From: Acidimicrobiales bacterium
GTDB taxonomy: Bacteria; Actinomycetota; Acidimicrobiia; Acidimicrobiales; Iamiaceae
Direction of reading: 5' to 3'
Length of the DNA stretch: 33,215 bases
NCBI GenBank assembly: GCA_025463365.1
Contig: JAOBWM010000031.1
Coordinates: 1-33,215 of the forward strand
The first letter of the stretch is position 1. Each line of letters starts with the position of its first letter. Below the pieces are notes generated by a model. The model was not told the DNA's origin. It ran no database searches and saw only the letters and a program-made list of their open reading frames with translations. Below are positions 19,110-26,262 of this stretch, piece after piece. Made by a program: the position numbers and the translations under genes.

Positions 19110-20327
19110 TCAGACCGATGCTGCGACACCACACGCGACGTGTTGCGCCAGCAGGGGCGGTACGGAGTTGCCGATCTGGGCTTGGACCGAACTGCGCCGA
19201 CCAACGAAGGAGAAGTCATCAGGAAAGGTGAACAATCGTCGTAGCTCGGGGACCCGCAGACGTCGGTTGTCCCAGTGGAACGGACCGACGTTGGGACCGG
19301 GCTGGGCCTGGATGGTCGGTGCGGGCTTGTTGGGATCGAGCTTCAGGAGGAAGGACCAATAGCGGCTCCGCCACTCGAAGATCGGATCCGGGTGGCCCCT
19401 CTCTGCGGTGTAGTGGAGGTAGTTCCCTCCGGGAGGGATCTCTGGGAGAAGATGCCCCCATCGGCCTCGGATCACCTCCTCGGCCTCGGGCTCAGTGATC
19501 AGATCGGCGAGCACCTCGCCTGTCGTCAGGTGCGGGAGAGGTCCACCTCCCGTCTTGCGGCGCTCCCAGTTGCCGTGGTGCGTGGCATCAGGGAGTTCCG
19601 GCAGCTTGTCGCGCTTGCGGGCGCCGACGATGAACAGTCGGGGTCGGGCTTGAGGAACGCCGTAGTCCGCAGCGTTGAGGACCTTCCAGTCGAAGCGGTA
19701 GCCAGCCGCCTCGATCTCGCGCAGAAGGCGCTCGAACGCCGGCTTGCTCGCCCTGTTGTTGAAGGTGAGCGCGTAGACGTTCTCGAGGATGAAATGGCGG
19801 GGCCGCGCCTCGGCGAGGACCTTCGTGTAGGCCTGCAAGAGACTCGCCGCCGGGTCGATGCCGTCCCGCTTCCAATCGAGCCAGAAGCCGGACTTGGAGA
19901 AGGCCACGCATGGCGGACCGCCCACCAAGAGGTCCGGCCGTTCCCGGCCCCTGAGCCCACCGGCTCGCAGGATGTCGCGCGTCGAGACCCCTTCGCCGGC
20001 GCCTGTGGCCAGCTGGTAGAGATCGGCTCGCACGACCTCTTGCAGGCCGGGGAAGAACTCCGGAGCGTTCTTCTCCATCGTGTCGGCCGCGTCCTCATCC
20101 CACTCGACCGCTGCGATCGTGGTGAACCCAGCCGCCTCGATCCCGAGATCGAGGCCCCCTGCACCGGAGAACAGGGAGATCGCTGAGCCGACGGTCACCT
20201 CGCCAGTCTGCCCGGTCCACGGGCGATCGGCTGGCATCGACGACCGGCCCGGACGGATGGGGCTCGGGCGGATCGGAAGCTTCTGCTGGACGGCTCGAGG
20301 ACGACCATCGGGCGGTGCACTGCTCAT
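19110..20327 (-). CDS. DNA (cytosine-5-)-methyltransferase
   Basis: Transfers methyl from S-adenosylmethionine to C5 of cytosine in a specific site; the modification half of a type II system. All main m5C motifs are present, counting from ATG 20327: motif I ISLFSGAGG (50-58), IV with nucleophile Cys140 in GGPPC, VI ENV (182-184), VIII QARPR (226-230) and X QIGNSVPP (384-391). The variable target-recognition region lies between VIII and the C-terminus, about 235-345. The N-terminal 43 residues are Pro/Arg-rich and poorly conserved, so translation may begin at GTG 20198 (residue 44) or ATG 20237. The 405-residue form is reported because it has the longest ATG start. The restriction gene follows and Vsr is divergent. 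Confidence 0.93.
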   Translation of the reverse strand: MSSAPPDGRPRAVQQKLPIRPSPIRPGRSSMPADRPWTGQTGEVTVGSAISLFSGAGGLDLGIEAAGFTTIAAVEWDEDAADTMEKNAPEFFPGLQEVVRADLYQLATGAGEGVSTRDILRAGGLRGRERPDLLVGGPPCVAFSKSGFWLDWKRDGIDPAASLLQAYTKVLAEARPRHFILENVYALTFNNRASKPAFERLLREIEAAGYRFDWKVLNAADYGVPQARPRLFIVGARKRDKLPELPDATHHGNWERRKTGGGPLPHLTTGEVLADLITEPEAEEVIRGRWGHLLPEIPPGGNYLHYTAERGHPDPIFEWRSRYWSFLLKLDPNKPAPTIQAQPGPNVGPFHWDNRRLRVPELRRLFTFPDDFSFVGRRSSVQAQIGNSVPPLLAQHVACGVAASV

Positions 20328-20412
20328 GCACCCAGTAGACCCTGGGTTAGTGACAGCGAAGGATCCGGAACCCCGGGAGGTGGGTCCTGGCCAGGGACGA
20401 CGCCCTCGCACA

Positions 20413-20853
20413 GTGAACCTCGGCGCTGGCCAGATCGTCCCGTACCCCGAGCCCACCAGCGCCGCAGCGACCAAGATCGGCAAGGCGAACCGGCGGGTGG
20501 ACACCAAACCTGAGGTCCAGCTTCGATCGCTGCTGCACCGACGAGGCCTCAGGTTTCGAAAGGACCTGCTGATCAGAGCTGAAGGCGTTCGAGTGCGACC
20601 TGACATCGTGTTCACCCGGCGACGGCTGGCCGTGTTCCTCGATGGCTGCTTCTGGCACGGCTGCCCAGAGCACCAGCACATCCCCAAGAGCAACCGGGAC
20701 TACTGGGTCCCCAAGCTCGAGGCGAACATCAGACGCGACGACCGGGTGTCCGCAGCACTCGTTGAGGCCGGGTGGAGGGTGGTGCGGATCTGGGAGCATG
20801 TGCCCGCCGAGGCCGCCGCTCAGATGGTGCTGGATGCAATGACCGATCGTTGA
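20413..20853 (+). CDS. vsr: Very short patch repair (Vsr-type) endonuclease
   Basis: A Vsr-family nuclease that nicks DNA at T:G mismatches left by deamination of 5-methylcytosine, commonly paired with m5C methyltransferases. Recognisable blocks are YPEP, NRRVDTKPEVQLRSLLHRRGLRFRKD, RPDIVFTRRRLAVFLDGCFWHGCPEH (with catalytic Asp and the FWHGCP zinc/active-site motif), YWVPKLEANIRRD and GWRVVRIWEH. GTG 20413 gives 146 residues and a short leader before the conserved YPEP. The frame is also open to GTG 20350 and ATG 20326; the last would overlap the methyltransferase ATG on the other strand. It ends 11 bp before the convergent 76-residue gene. Confidence 0.92.
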   Translation: MNLGAGQIVPYPEPTSAAATKIGKANRRVDTKPEVQLRSLLHRRGLRFRKDLLIRAEGVRVRPDIVFTRRRLAVFLDGCFWHGCPEHQHIPKSNRDYWVPKLEANIRRDDRVSAALVEAGWRVVRIWEHVPAEAAAQMVLDAMTDR

Positions 20854-20864
20854 GGCCGCCGACC

Positions 20865-21095
20865 TCAGAGGCCAGGGAAGGCCTCTTTGAGGATCGCCAC
20901 GAGGCGGACGGCGGCGTCCCGGTCGATATGGAGCGACTGGCTCGGCTTGCCGACGTTCTCTCGTTGCTTCGAGCCGTAGCTCTCGAGCACGAGGATCCGA
21001 TGGTCCTCATCCTGTGACCAGCGATAGCCGCACTCGACCTCGGACTGGAACCCGATCGAACCCGAACGGTGCTCAAAGCTCTTGATCAGTGCCAT
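20865..21095 (-). CDS. Conserved small hypothetical protein next to Vsr
   Basis: A 76-residue protein with a good ribosome site (GGAGGAGGGACACC directly before ATG 21095). Its sequence resembles a widespread family of small uncharacterised bacterial proteins having an ILVLESYGS core, a K-P-S-Q-S-L strand, and an ending of AAVRL-x2-ILKEAFPGL. There is no signal peptide, helix-turn-helix or obvious catalytic residue; a small alpha/beta fold is likely. It converges on Vsr across 11 bp, so it probably has its own promoter in the 192-bp gap at 21096-21287. Whether it belongs to the restriction cassette or is an ordinary neighbour cannot be decided from one genome. Confidence 0.72.
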   Translation of the reverse strand: MALIKSFEHRSGSIGFQSEVECGYRWSQDEDHRILVLESYGSKQRENVGKPSQSLHIDRDAAVRLVAILKEAFPGL

Positions 21096-21287
21096 GGTGT
21101 CCCTCCTCCGCTCGTGCTCCGCTGCACGCGGATGCATCGGTTGAAGCTAGCCACCGATCCCGATGCCAGTCGCTCCTCCGCCAGCAATGCGGGGCCCGAG
21201 CGCCATCCACAAGGTGCGACGACAGGCCTGTCGAGTTGAGGCTGCCGTGTCGGGGATGGTGCCGCACAGGGACGAGTCGACCGTCTG

Positions 21288-22145
21288 TCAGTGAGGCAGG
21301 CCGAGTTGGGCGTAGATCTCTTGGATGCTCTGGGCGCGGTTGAGGGCGTAGAGGTGGATGCCGGGGACACCGAAGTCGAGGAGCTCGGACACAAGGTCGG
21401 CGGCGACGGCCACACCCAGCTGCCGCGTGGCCTCGGCATCGCCGTCGACCTCGTCCAAACGGGCTTCCAATGCGTCGGGGATCACGCTGCCGTTCATCTT
21501 GGCCATGCGCCTCGTCCCCGGCGTGCTGACGAAGGGCATGACGCCGGGGATCACCGGGACCTCGGAACCGAGGTCGGCCAGCTCCTCGATCATCACGCGG
21601 TAGTCGTTGGCGTCGAAGAAGAACTGGGTGACGCCGAAGTCGGCCAGGGCCAGCTTCTCGGCGAGGTAGCGACGGTCGGTCTCGCGGTCGGGTGAGCGGG
21701 GGTGGATCTCGGGGAAGGCGGCGACGCCCACCGCGAAGTCGCCCACCGACCGGATCAGCTCGATGAGCTCGGTGGCGTAGGTGAAGTCACCGCCGGGGTC
21801 GGAGCCGTCGGCCGGCGGGTCGCCGGCGAGGGCGAGGATGTTCTCCACTCCCCCGGCCTTGTAGCTCTCGAGCAGTTCGATCAGCTCGCCCCGGGTGTGG
21901 CCCACGCACGTGAGGTGCGGCATGAACGGGAACGCTTGCTCCTGGTTGGAGCGGATGACCAGATCACGGGTGGTGTCGCGGGTCGAGCCGAGCGCTCCGT
22001 AGGTCACCGAGGCGTACGACGGCTTCAGCTCGGCCAACGCTGACACCGCCTCGTCGAACGCCACCACGCCCTCGGGCGTCTTGGGCGGGAAGAACTCGAA
22101 CGACCACGTACGGCCAGCAGCGAGGAGGTCAGCGATCCGGGTCAT
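21288..22145 (-). CDS. metF: Methylenetetrahydrofolate reductase
   Basis: Reduces 5,10-methylene-THF to 5-methyl-THF with FAD, supplying methyl groups for methionine. The 285-residue length fits bacterial MetF. The N-terminal FEFFPPKT (residues 16-23) carries the conserved catalytic-region Glu; SVTYGA, HLTC, NILALAGDPP, VAAFPEIHP and QFFFDA follow in family order, ending with GVPGIHLYALNRAQ. The start is ATG 22145. There is no clear ribosome site, but a TAGATT hexamer on the minus strand at 22162-22157 lies 11 nt upstream, consistent with a nearly leaderless transcript. It works in the same folate pool as the nearby folD, purN and purH products. The gene marks the edge of core sequence beside the restriction island. 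Confidence 0.95.
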   Translation of the reverse strand: MTRIADLLAAGRTWSFEFFPPKTPEGVVAFDEAVSALAELKPSYASVTYGALGSTRDTTRDLVIRSNQEQAFPFMPHLTCVGHTRGELIELLESYKAGGVENILALAGDPPADGSDPGGDFTYATELIELIRSVGDFAVGVAAFPEIHPRSPDRETDRRYLAEKLALADFGVTQFFFDANDYRVMIEELADLGSEVPVIPGVMPFVSTPGTRRMAKMNGSVIPDALEARLDEVDGDAEATRQLGVAVAADLVSELLDFGVPGIHLYALNRAQSIQEIYAQLGLPH

Positions 22146-22310
22146 GGTGAGGGTGAAATCTAGGCGAGCCCGCCTTCGCGCCCGAAGACCGATCCGGGGT
22201 TACCTCGGCCTGAAGGCGTCGGAGCCGTGCGTGCGGGCGCTTGCGCGACCGCCATCGCCAGTTCGAGCTACGAGCTGACCGATCACGCCGAATCGCGTCG
22301 GAGCGGCCGC

Positions 22311-22862
22311 TCACCTCTCGTCGAGCCGGCGCACGATCCGTGCCGGGGCGCCGGCGACCAGCGTCGCCGGCGGCACATCACGGCTGATCACCGCTCCGGC
22401 ACCCACGACGGCGTCCTCGCCGACGGTCACGCCCTGCAGGACGATGGCTCCGGCTCCGATCCAGACGTTGCGTTCCACGCTGATGGGCGCGGCGGTGATC
22501 CCCGTGCGTCGCAGGGACGGCTCGAGCGGATGGCCGGCCGTGATCAGGCTCACGTTGGGTCCGATCATGACGTCGTCCCCGATGTCGATCCCGCCGATGT
22601 CCATGAGCGTGCAGCCCTGGTTGATGAAGACGTTGCGGCCCAGCCTGGTGTTGAGCCCGTGTTGGACGTGGATCGGCGGGATGAGTGAGAAGGTCGGGTC
22701 CACGGGTTGACCGGTCAGCTCGCTCCACGCGGCACGGATCGCGTCTGCGTCCTCGTAGGGGGTCGCGTTGAGCCGTTCCGTCAGACGGATCCCCCGTTGG
22801 ATCTTGACGTACATGTCCCGAGACTCGGGCGTCCCCGCCGGGATCGACACGTGGTCGGGCAT
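22311..22862 (-). CDS. Left-handed beta-helix acyltransferase (maltose/nodulation O-acetyltransferase family)
   Basis: A 183-residue hexapeptide-repeat acetyltransferase. It begins with a short helical segment typical of maltose O-acetyltransferases (MYVKIQRGIRLTERLN). The repeat region (GRNVFINQGCTLMDIGGIDIGDDVMIGPNVSLIT) leads to the conserved His in TAGHPLEP. The C-terminal coils (VWIGAGAIVLQGVTVGEDAVVGAGAVI) end with DVPPATLVAGAPARIVRR. It would move an acetyl group from acetyl-CoA to a sugar or small hydroxyl compound; the acceptor is unknown. ATG 22862 has GGAG 7 nt upstream. It sits between metF and folD on the same strand, with gaps of 165 and 109 bp, so it is probably a separate unit. 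Confidence 0.9.
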   Translation of the reverse strand: MPDHVSIPAGTPESRDMYVKIQRGIRLTERLNATPYEDADAIRAAWSELTGQPVDPTFSLIPPIHVQHGLNTRLGRNVFINQGCTLMDIGGIDIGDDVMIGPNVSLITAGHPLEPSLRRTGITAAPISVERNVWIGAGAIVLQGVTVGEDAVVGAGAVISRDVPPATLVAGAPARIVRRLDER

Positions 22863-22971
22863 CGAGCATCTCCGTGGGTCTCGGCGATCGGGTTGCGCAA
22901 CCTAGCCAGCAAGGCTGCGATCGATGGAGACCAGCCCTGACCCTCACACCGTGGGCCGCCGTCCGCGGCGC

Positions 22972-23835
22972 CTACGCCAGGCCGGCCCGGCGTTCGGCGG
23001 CTTCGACGGCGTTGCGGAACAGGAGGGCGATGGTGGTGGGGCCGACGCCGCCGATGCGGGGGGTGATCGCACCGGCCACCTCTTCGCAGCGTTCGTCGAC
23101 GTCGGGCAGCAGCTTCTTGCCCTCGTAGCGGACCCCGCCGCCGACCACGACCACGCCGGGCGTCAGGTGCTCGGGCTGGAGGATGCCGGGAACGCCGGCG
23201 GCGGCGATGACCACGTCGGCCCGCTTCGTGTACTTGTGCCAGTCGGGCACGCCGGTGTGGACCACGGTGACGGCGGCGTTGGCCGTCGGCCGCTTCTGCG
23301 ACAGCAGCAGGGCGAGCGGTCGCCCGAGCGTGGTGCCCCGACCGAGGATGCACACGTCCTTGCCGGCGATCGGGATCTCGTAGTGGGCGAGCAGCGCCTC
23401 GATCCCCGCCGGCGTGCACGGCACCGGGCCGGGCATGCCGAGGGCGAGCCGGCCCATGTTGACGGGGTGCAGGCCGTCGACGTCCTTGTCGGGGTCGAGC
23501 GACAGGAGAGCGGCATCGAAGTCGATCTGCGGCGGGGTCGGGTGCTGCAGCAGCACGCCGTCGATGTCATCGGCGAGGTTCATCGCAGCGATCGCAGCCA
23601 GGACGTCGGCCTGGGTGGCGTCCTGCGGCAGGTGGACGTGGGGCGACGTGAGCCCGAGCGCCGCCGCCTTCTCCTGCTTCATGCGGATGTAGCCGGCACT
23701 GGCCGAGTCGTCTCCCACGAGCAGCGTCCCGAGTCCCGGCGTGTGCCCAGCTGCCTTCAACGCCGCGATGCGCGGCTCCAGGTCAGCGAACACGGCCTCG
23801 GCGACGGGCCCTCCGGGCATCATGCGTGCGGTCAT
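22972..23835 (-). CDS. folD: Bifunctional methylenetetrahydrofolate dehydrogenase/cyclohydrolase
   Basis: Interconverts 5,10-methylene-THF and 10-formyl-THF, feeding formyl groups to PurN and PurH. The 287-residue protein has the FolD landmarks: GTLLVGDDSASAGYIRMKQEKAAALG with the active-site Tyr-Lys pair, DGVLLQHPTP, DKDVDGLHPVNMG, PCTPAGI and the NADP-binding turn ILGRGTTLGRPLALLL (canonical SxxVGxP is varied to GTTLGRP). It ends with ITPRIGGVGPTTIALL. ATG 23835 is chosen; a TTG three codons upstream is less likely. The ATG overlaps by 4 nt (ATGA) the stop of a small Ala/Pro-rich frame that begins at the purH stop, so purH and folD may be translationally linked. Confidence 0.95.
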   Translation of the reverse strand: MTARMMPGGPVAEAVFADLEPRIAALKAAGHTPGLGTLLVGDDSASAGYIRMKQEKAAALGLTSPHVHLPQDATQADVLAAIAAMNLADDIDGVLLQHPTPPQIDFDAALLSLDPDKDVDGLHPVNMGRLALGMPGPVPCTPAGIEALLAHYEIPIAGKDVCILGRGTTLGRPLALLLSQKRPTANAAVTVVHTGVPDWHKYTKRADVVIAAAGVPGILQPEHLTPGVVVVGGGVRYEGKKLLPDVDERCEEVAGAITPRIGGVGPTTIALLFRNAVEAAERRAGLA

Positions 23836-24020
23836 GGGGCCCAATCCTGCGACACGTCAGCCGCGATGCCCCAACCCTGGCGAACTTGTTGTGCGAACCG
23901 TCCGCTGGGGTCAGTTCGCACGACACGTTCGGCGGCGGGGGCGGGGGCGGGGGCGGGGAGGAGTTCGGCGGCGGGGGCGGCGGGGGCGGCGGGGCCGACA
24001 AGTTCGGCGGCGGCCGGCAT
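23832..24020 (-). CDS. Possible 62-residue Ala/Pro-rich linker ORF between purH and folD
   Basis: This frame starts with an ATG sharing one base with the purH TGA (TGATG) and stops with a TGA overlapping the folD ATG (ATGA). It fills the whole gap. The first half encodes repeats ending in AAEL/AAER: PAAAEL, VGPAAPAAPAAEL, LPAPAPAPAAER. Repeat starts at 23927, 23963 and 24002 on the plus strand are 36 and 39 bp apart, multiples of three. The second half (VVRTDPSGRFAQQVRQGWGIAADV) has weaker codon bias than neighbours. No family recognised. The arrangement may reflect real translational coupling or chance in a GC-rich spacer. Confidence 0.28.
   Translation of the reverse strand: MPAAAELVGPAAPAAPAAELLPAPAPAPAAERVVRTDPSGRFAQQVRQGWGIAADVSQDWAP
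23891..23921. repeat. Inverted repeat upstream of folD
   Basis: gtgcgaac and gttcgcac form a perfect 8-bp stem around a 15-nt loop, between purH and folD. No T-tract follows. It could be a weak terminator or leader structure for folD, or simply part of the small reading frame that covers it. Confidence 0.45.
23927..24013 (+). repeat. G-rich degenerate direct repeats with G-quadruplex potential
   Basis: Three copies of GTTCGGCGGCGG start at 23927, 23963 and 24002, each continuing into runs of G separated by single C. The stretch 23936-23958 has four consecutive runs of four or more G with 1-nt spacers on the plus strand, the non-template strand for plus transcription and the template for purH-folD. 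Such a motif can fold as a G-quadruplex and slow polymerase; this is inference. Confidence 0.75.
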
Positions 24021-25564
24021 CAGTGCTTGAACTGGCGTTCGGCGGTGAAGAGCATGGCGACGCCGAGCTCGTCAGCCTTGGCGATGTTCTTCTCGTCGTT
24101 CACCGAGCCGCCGGGCTGGACGATCACGGCCACCCCGGCTGACGCGGCGGTCTCGATGCCGTCGGGGAAGGGGTAGAAGGCGTCCGAGGCGCAGGCGCCA
24201 CCGGCCGCACGACCGGCGGCCTTCTCGGCGGCGATCTGGCCGGCCTCCACCCGGTTCTGCTGGCCGGCACCGATCCCCCACGCCACGCCGTCCTTGACCA
24301 GGACGATCGAGTTGGAGGTGACGGCGGCGCAGATCCGGAAGGCCAGGGCGGCGTCGGCCAGCTCGGCATCGGTGGGCTTGCGCTTGGTGACCACCTTCCA
24401 CTCCGACGGCGGGTTCACGAGCCGGTGCGGCTCCTGCACCAGCCAGCCGCCCGAGATCGGGCGGAGGTGCCGAGCAGCCGCCACCGGAGCCGGCGCCTCC
24501 AGCAGGCGGGTGTTCTTGCGCTTGGCCTGCAGCTGCTCGATCACGCCCGGCGCATACGACGGTGCGATGACCACGTCGGCCTGGGCCGCCGCCACCATCT
24601 CCACGACCGTGTCGTCGTCGACCGGACGGTTCAGGGCCACGATCCCGCCGAACGCCGAGCGAGGGTCGCACTCGAACGCCCGCTGGTACGCCTCGGCCAA
24701 GGTGTCGCCCACCGCGGCACCACAGGGGTTGGCGTGCTTGATGATCGTCACCGTCGGCCTGTCGCCGGCCGAGGCGCCGAGGTCGTGGGCCAGCAGCCAG
24801 GCCGCGTCAGCGTCGTAGAGGTTGAGGTAGCTGAGGGCGACGCCACCGTGCTGCACGGCCTCCGCCCACCACGGGTCCGCGCCCTGCGAGCGGTAGAGCG
24901 CAGCGCGCTGGTGCGGGTTCTCGCCGTATCGGAGCTCCCGGGGCTCGCGCACCGCAGCGACGTGCAGCGTCGGAGCCAGCAGGTCGTCGGCCTCGGCGTC
25001 GAACCAGGCCACCACCGCGGCGTCGTACGCGGCGGTGTGGGCGAACGCGGCCCGGGCCAGGCGGCGGCGCGTGTCGTCGGACAGCGAACCGGATGCCCGC
25101 AGCTCGTCGAGCACACCCGGGTACTCGGCCGGGTCGACGACCACGCCGACGTAGGCGTGGTTCTTGGCCGCGGCGCGCACCATGGCCGGACCGCCGATGT
25201 CGATCACGTCCTCGGCGGCGCCACCACCGTGGGCGAAGGCCGACGGATCGGAACCGAACGGGTACAGGTTCCCGACGACGAGGTCGATGCCGACGATGCC
25301 GTAGGTGTCCATGTCGGCCTGGTGTTCGGGGTTCGATCGGTCGGCGAGGATCCCGCCATGGATCTTGGGGTGGAGGGTCACCACCCGGTGCCCGAGGATC
25401 GCCGGGACCCCGGTGATGTCGGCGGTGTCGGCCACCTCCAGCCCGGCCTCGCGGAGCGAGCGAGCGGTCCCGCCGCTCGACACGAGGTCCCACCCGAGAT
25501 CGGAGAGGCCCTGGGCCAGCTCCAAGATCCCGGTCTTGTCGTAGACGGACAGCAGTGCCCTCAC
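24020..25564 (-). CDS. purH: Bifunctional AICAR formyltransferase / IMP cyclohydrolase
   Basis: Last two steps of de novo IMP synthesis, using 10-formyl-THF. The 514-residue protein has the N-terminal MGS-like cyclohydrolase domain (ALLSVYDKTG, SSGGTAR, TLHPKIHGGIL, NLYPF) and the AICAR transformylase domain (LRYGENPHQ, YLNLYDADAAW, IIKHANPCGAA with catalytic Lys-His, CDPRSAFGGIVALN, then VLVKDGVAWGIGAGQQNRV and ASDAFYPFPDGIE). The start GTG at 25564 overlaps the purN TGA in a GTGA arrangement, a 4-nt overlap showing translational coupling. IMP product feeds purine nucleotides; folD downstream regenerates its formyl donor. The assignment is certain. Confidence 0.97.
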   Translation of the reverse strand: MRALLSVYDKTGILELAQGLSDLGWDLVSSGGTARSLREAGLEVADTADITGVPAILGHRVVTLHPKIHGGILADRSNPEHQADMDTYGIVGIDLVVGNLYPFGSDPSAFAHGGGAAEDVIDIGGPAMVRAAAKNHAYVGVVVDPAEYPGVLDELRASGSLSDDTRRRLARAAFAHTAAYDAAVVAWFDAEADDLLAPTLHVAAVREPRELRYGENPHQRAALYRSQGADPWWAEAVQHGGVALSYLNLYDADAAWLLAHDLGASAGDRPTVTIIKHANPCGAAVGDTLAEAYQRAFECDPRSAFGGIVALNRPVDDDTVVEMVAAAQADVVIAPSYAPGVIEQLQAKRKNTRLLEAPAPVAAARHLRPISGGWLVQEPHRLVNPPSEWKVVTKRKPTDAELADAALAFRICAAVTSNSIVLVKDGVAWGIGAGQQNRVEAGQIAAEKAAGRAAGGACASDAFYPFPDGIETAASAGVAVIVQPGGSVNDEKNIAKADELGVAMLFTAERQFKH

Positions 25565-26145
25565 AGCAGGCAGTTCCCTTCGAGGATGGAGCGGATGGTG
25601 GCGGGGTACAGGCGTCGCTCGACCGCCTTGATCCGTTCGTGCAAGGTGGCCTCGGTGTCGTCGGGCAGGACGGGCACTGCCTCCTGGGCGAGGATCGGCC
25701 CGGTGTCGACGTCGATCCCGGCCACGTGCACGGTGCAGCCGGTGACCTTCACGCCGTAGGCCAGGGCATCGCGGACGGCGTGCCAGCCCTTGAACGACGG
25801 CAGCAGTGCCGGGTGGGTGTTGAGGATGTGCCCACCGAAGGCGTCGTGCATCGGTTGGGTGAGGATCGTGCCGAACCCGGCCATCACCACCAGGTCGACC
25901 TCGTGCTTCTGCAGGACCTCGGCGAGACGAGCCGAGTAGGCGTCACGATCGAAGCTGGCGTCGAAGGCGTCCCGCTCGACCAGTTCGGTGTCGATCCCCG
26001 CATCGGCCGCTCGCAACAGGCCGAGGCACGGACGGTCGGCGAGCACGACGTCGACCGGGATTCCCGCCTCGACGATGGCATCCAGGATCGAGCCCGTTCC
26101 TGACACCAGCACCCCGACACGCACTGGTGGGACGCTACCAGCCAC
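25561..26145 (-). CDS. purN: Phosphoribosylglycinamide formyltransferase
   Basis: Transfers formyl from 10-formyl-THF to GAR in purine synthesis. The protein is 194 residues from GTG 26145. The N-terminal VGVLVSGTGSILDAI loop binds substrate phosphate (SGTGS where SGNGS is usual). The catalytic set is seen in ILNTHPALLPSFKG (Asn and His) and VAGIDVDTGPI (Asp). GTG 26124, seven codons later, is an equally reasonable start, and neither has a strong ribosome site. The gene overlaps purH by 4 nt, and the gene upstream is divergent, so purN leads the purN-purH-(folD) operon. The promoter should lie in 26146-26262, which also serves the membrane-protein gene. Confidence 0.95.
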   Translation of the reverse strand: MAGSVPPVRVGVLVSGTGSILDAIVEAGIPVDVVLADRPCLGLLRAADAGIDTELVERDAFDASFDRDAYSARLAEVLQKHEVDLVVMAGFGTILTQPMHDAFGGHILNTHPALLPSFKGWHAVRDALAYGVKVTGCTVHVAGIDVDTGPILAQEAVPVLPDDTEATLHERIKAVERRLYPATIRSILEGNCLL

Positions 26146-26262
26146 CCCGATCGACCCGAGAAGGCCGACGCCACCAATCCGCCCACCACCGGGTGACCGT
26201 GAGGTACGTTGACGCAGGTCACCCCCTTACCACATCCCCCAGAATCCAGGAGCGCGGGCCAC

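Noticed and set aside
21096-21287. Gene or insertion remnant between the 76-residue gene and metF
   Set aside because: No frame with family-like sequence, no inverted repeat ends. Probably a plain promoter region.
23826-24176. Plus-strand frame with poly-Gly runs between folD and purH
   Set aside because: The Gly runs come only from the G-rich repeat and the frame runs into the antisense of purH. No ribosome site.
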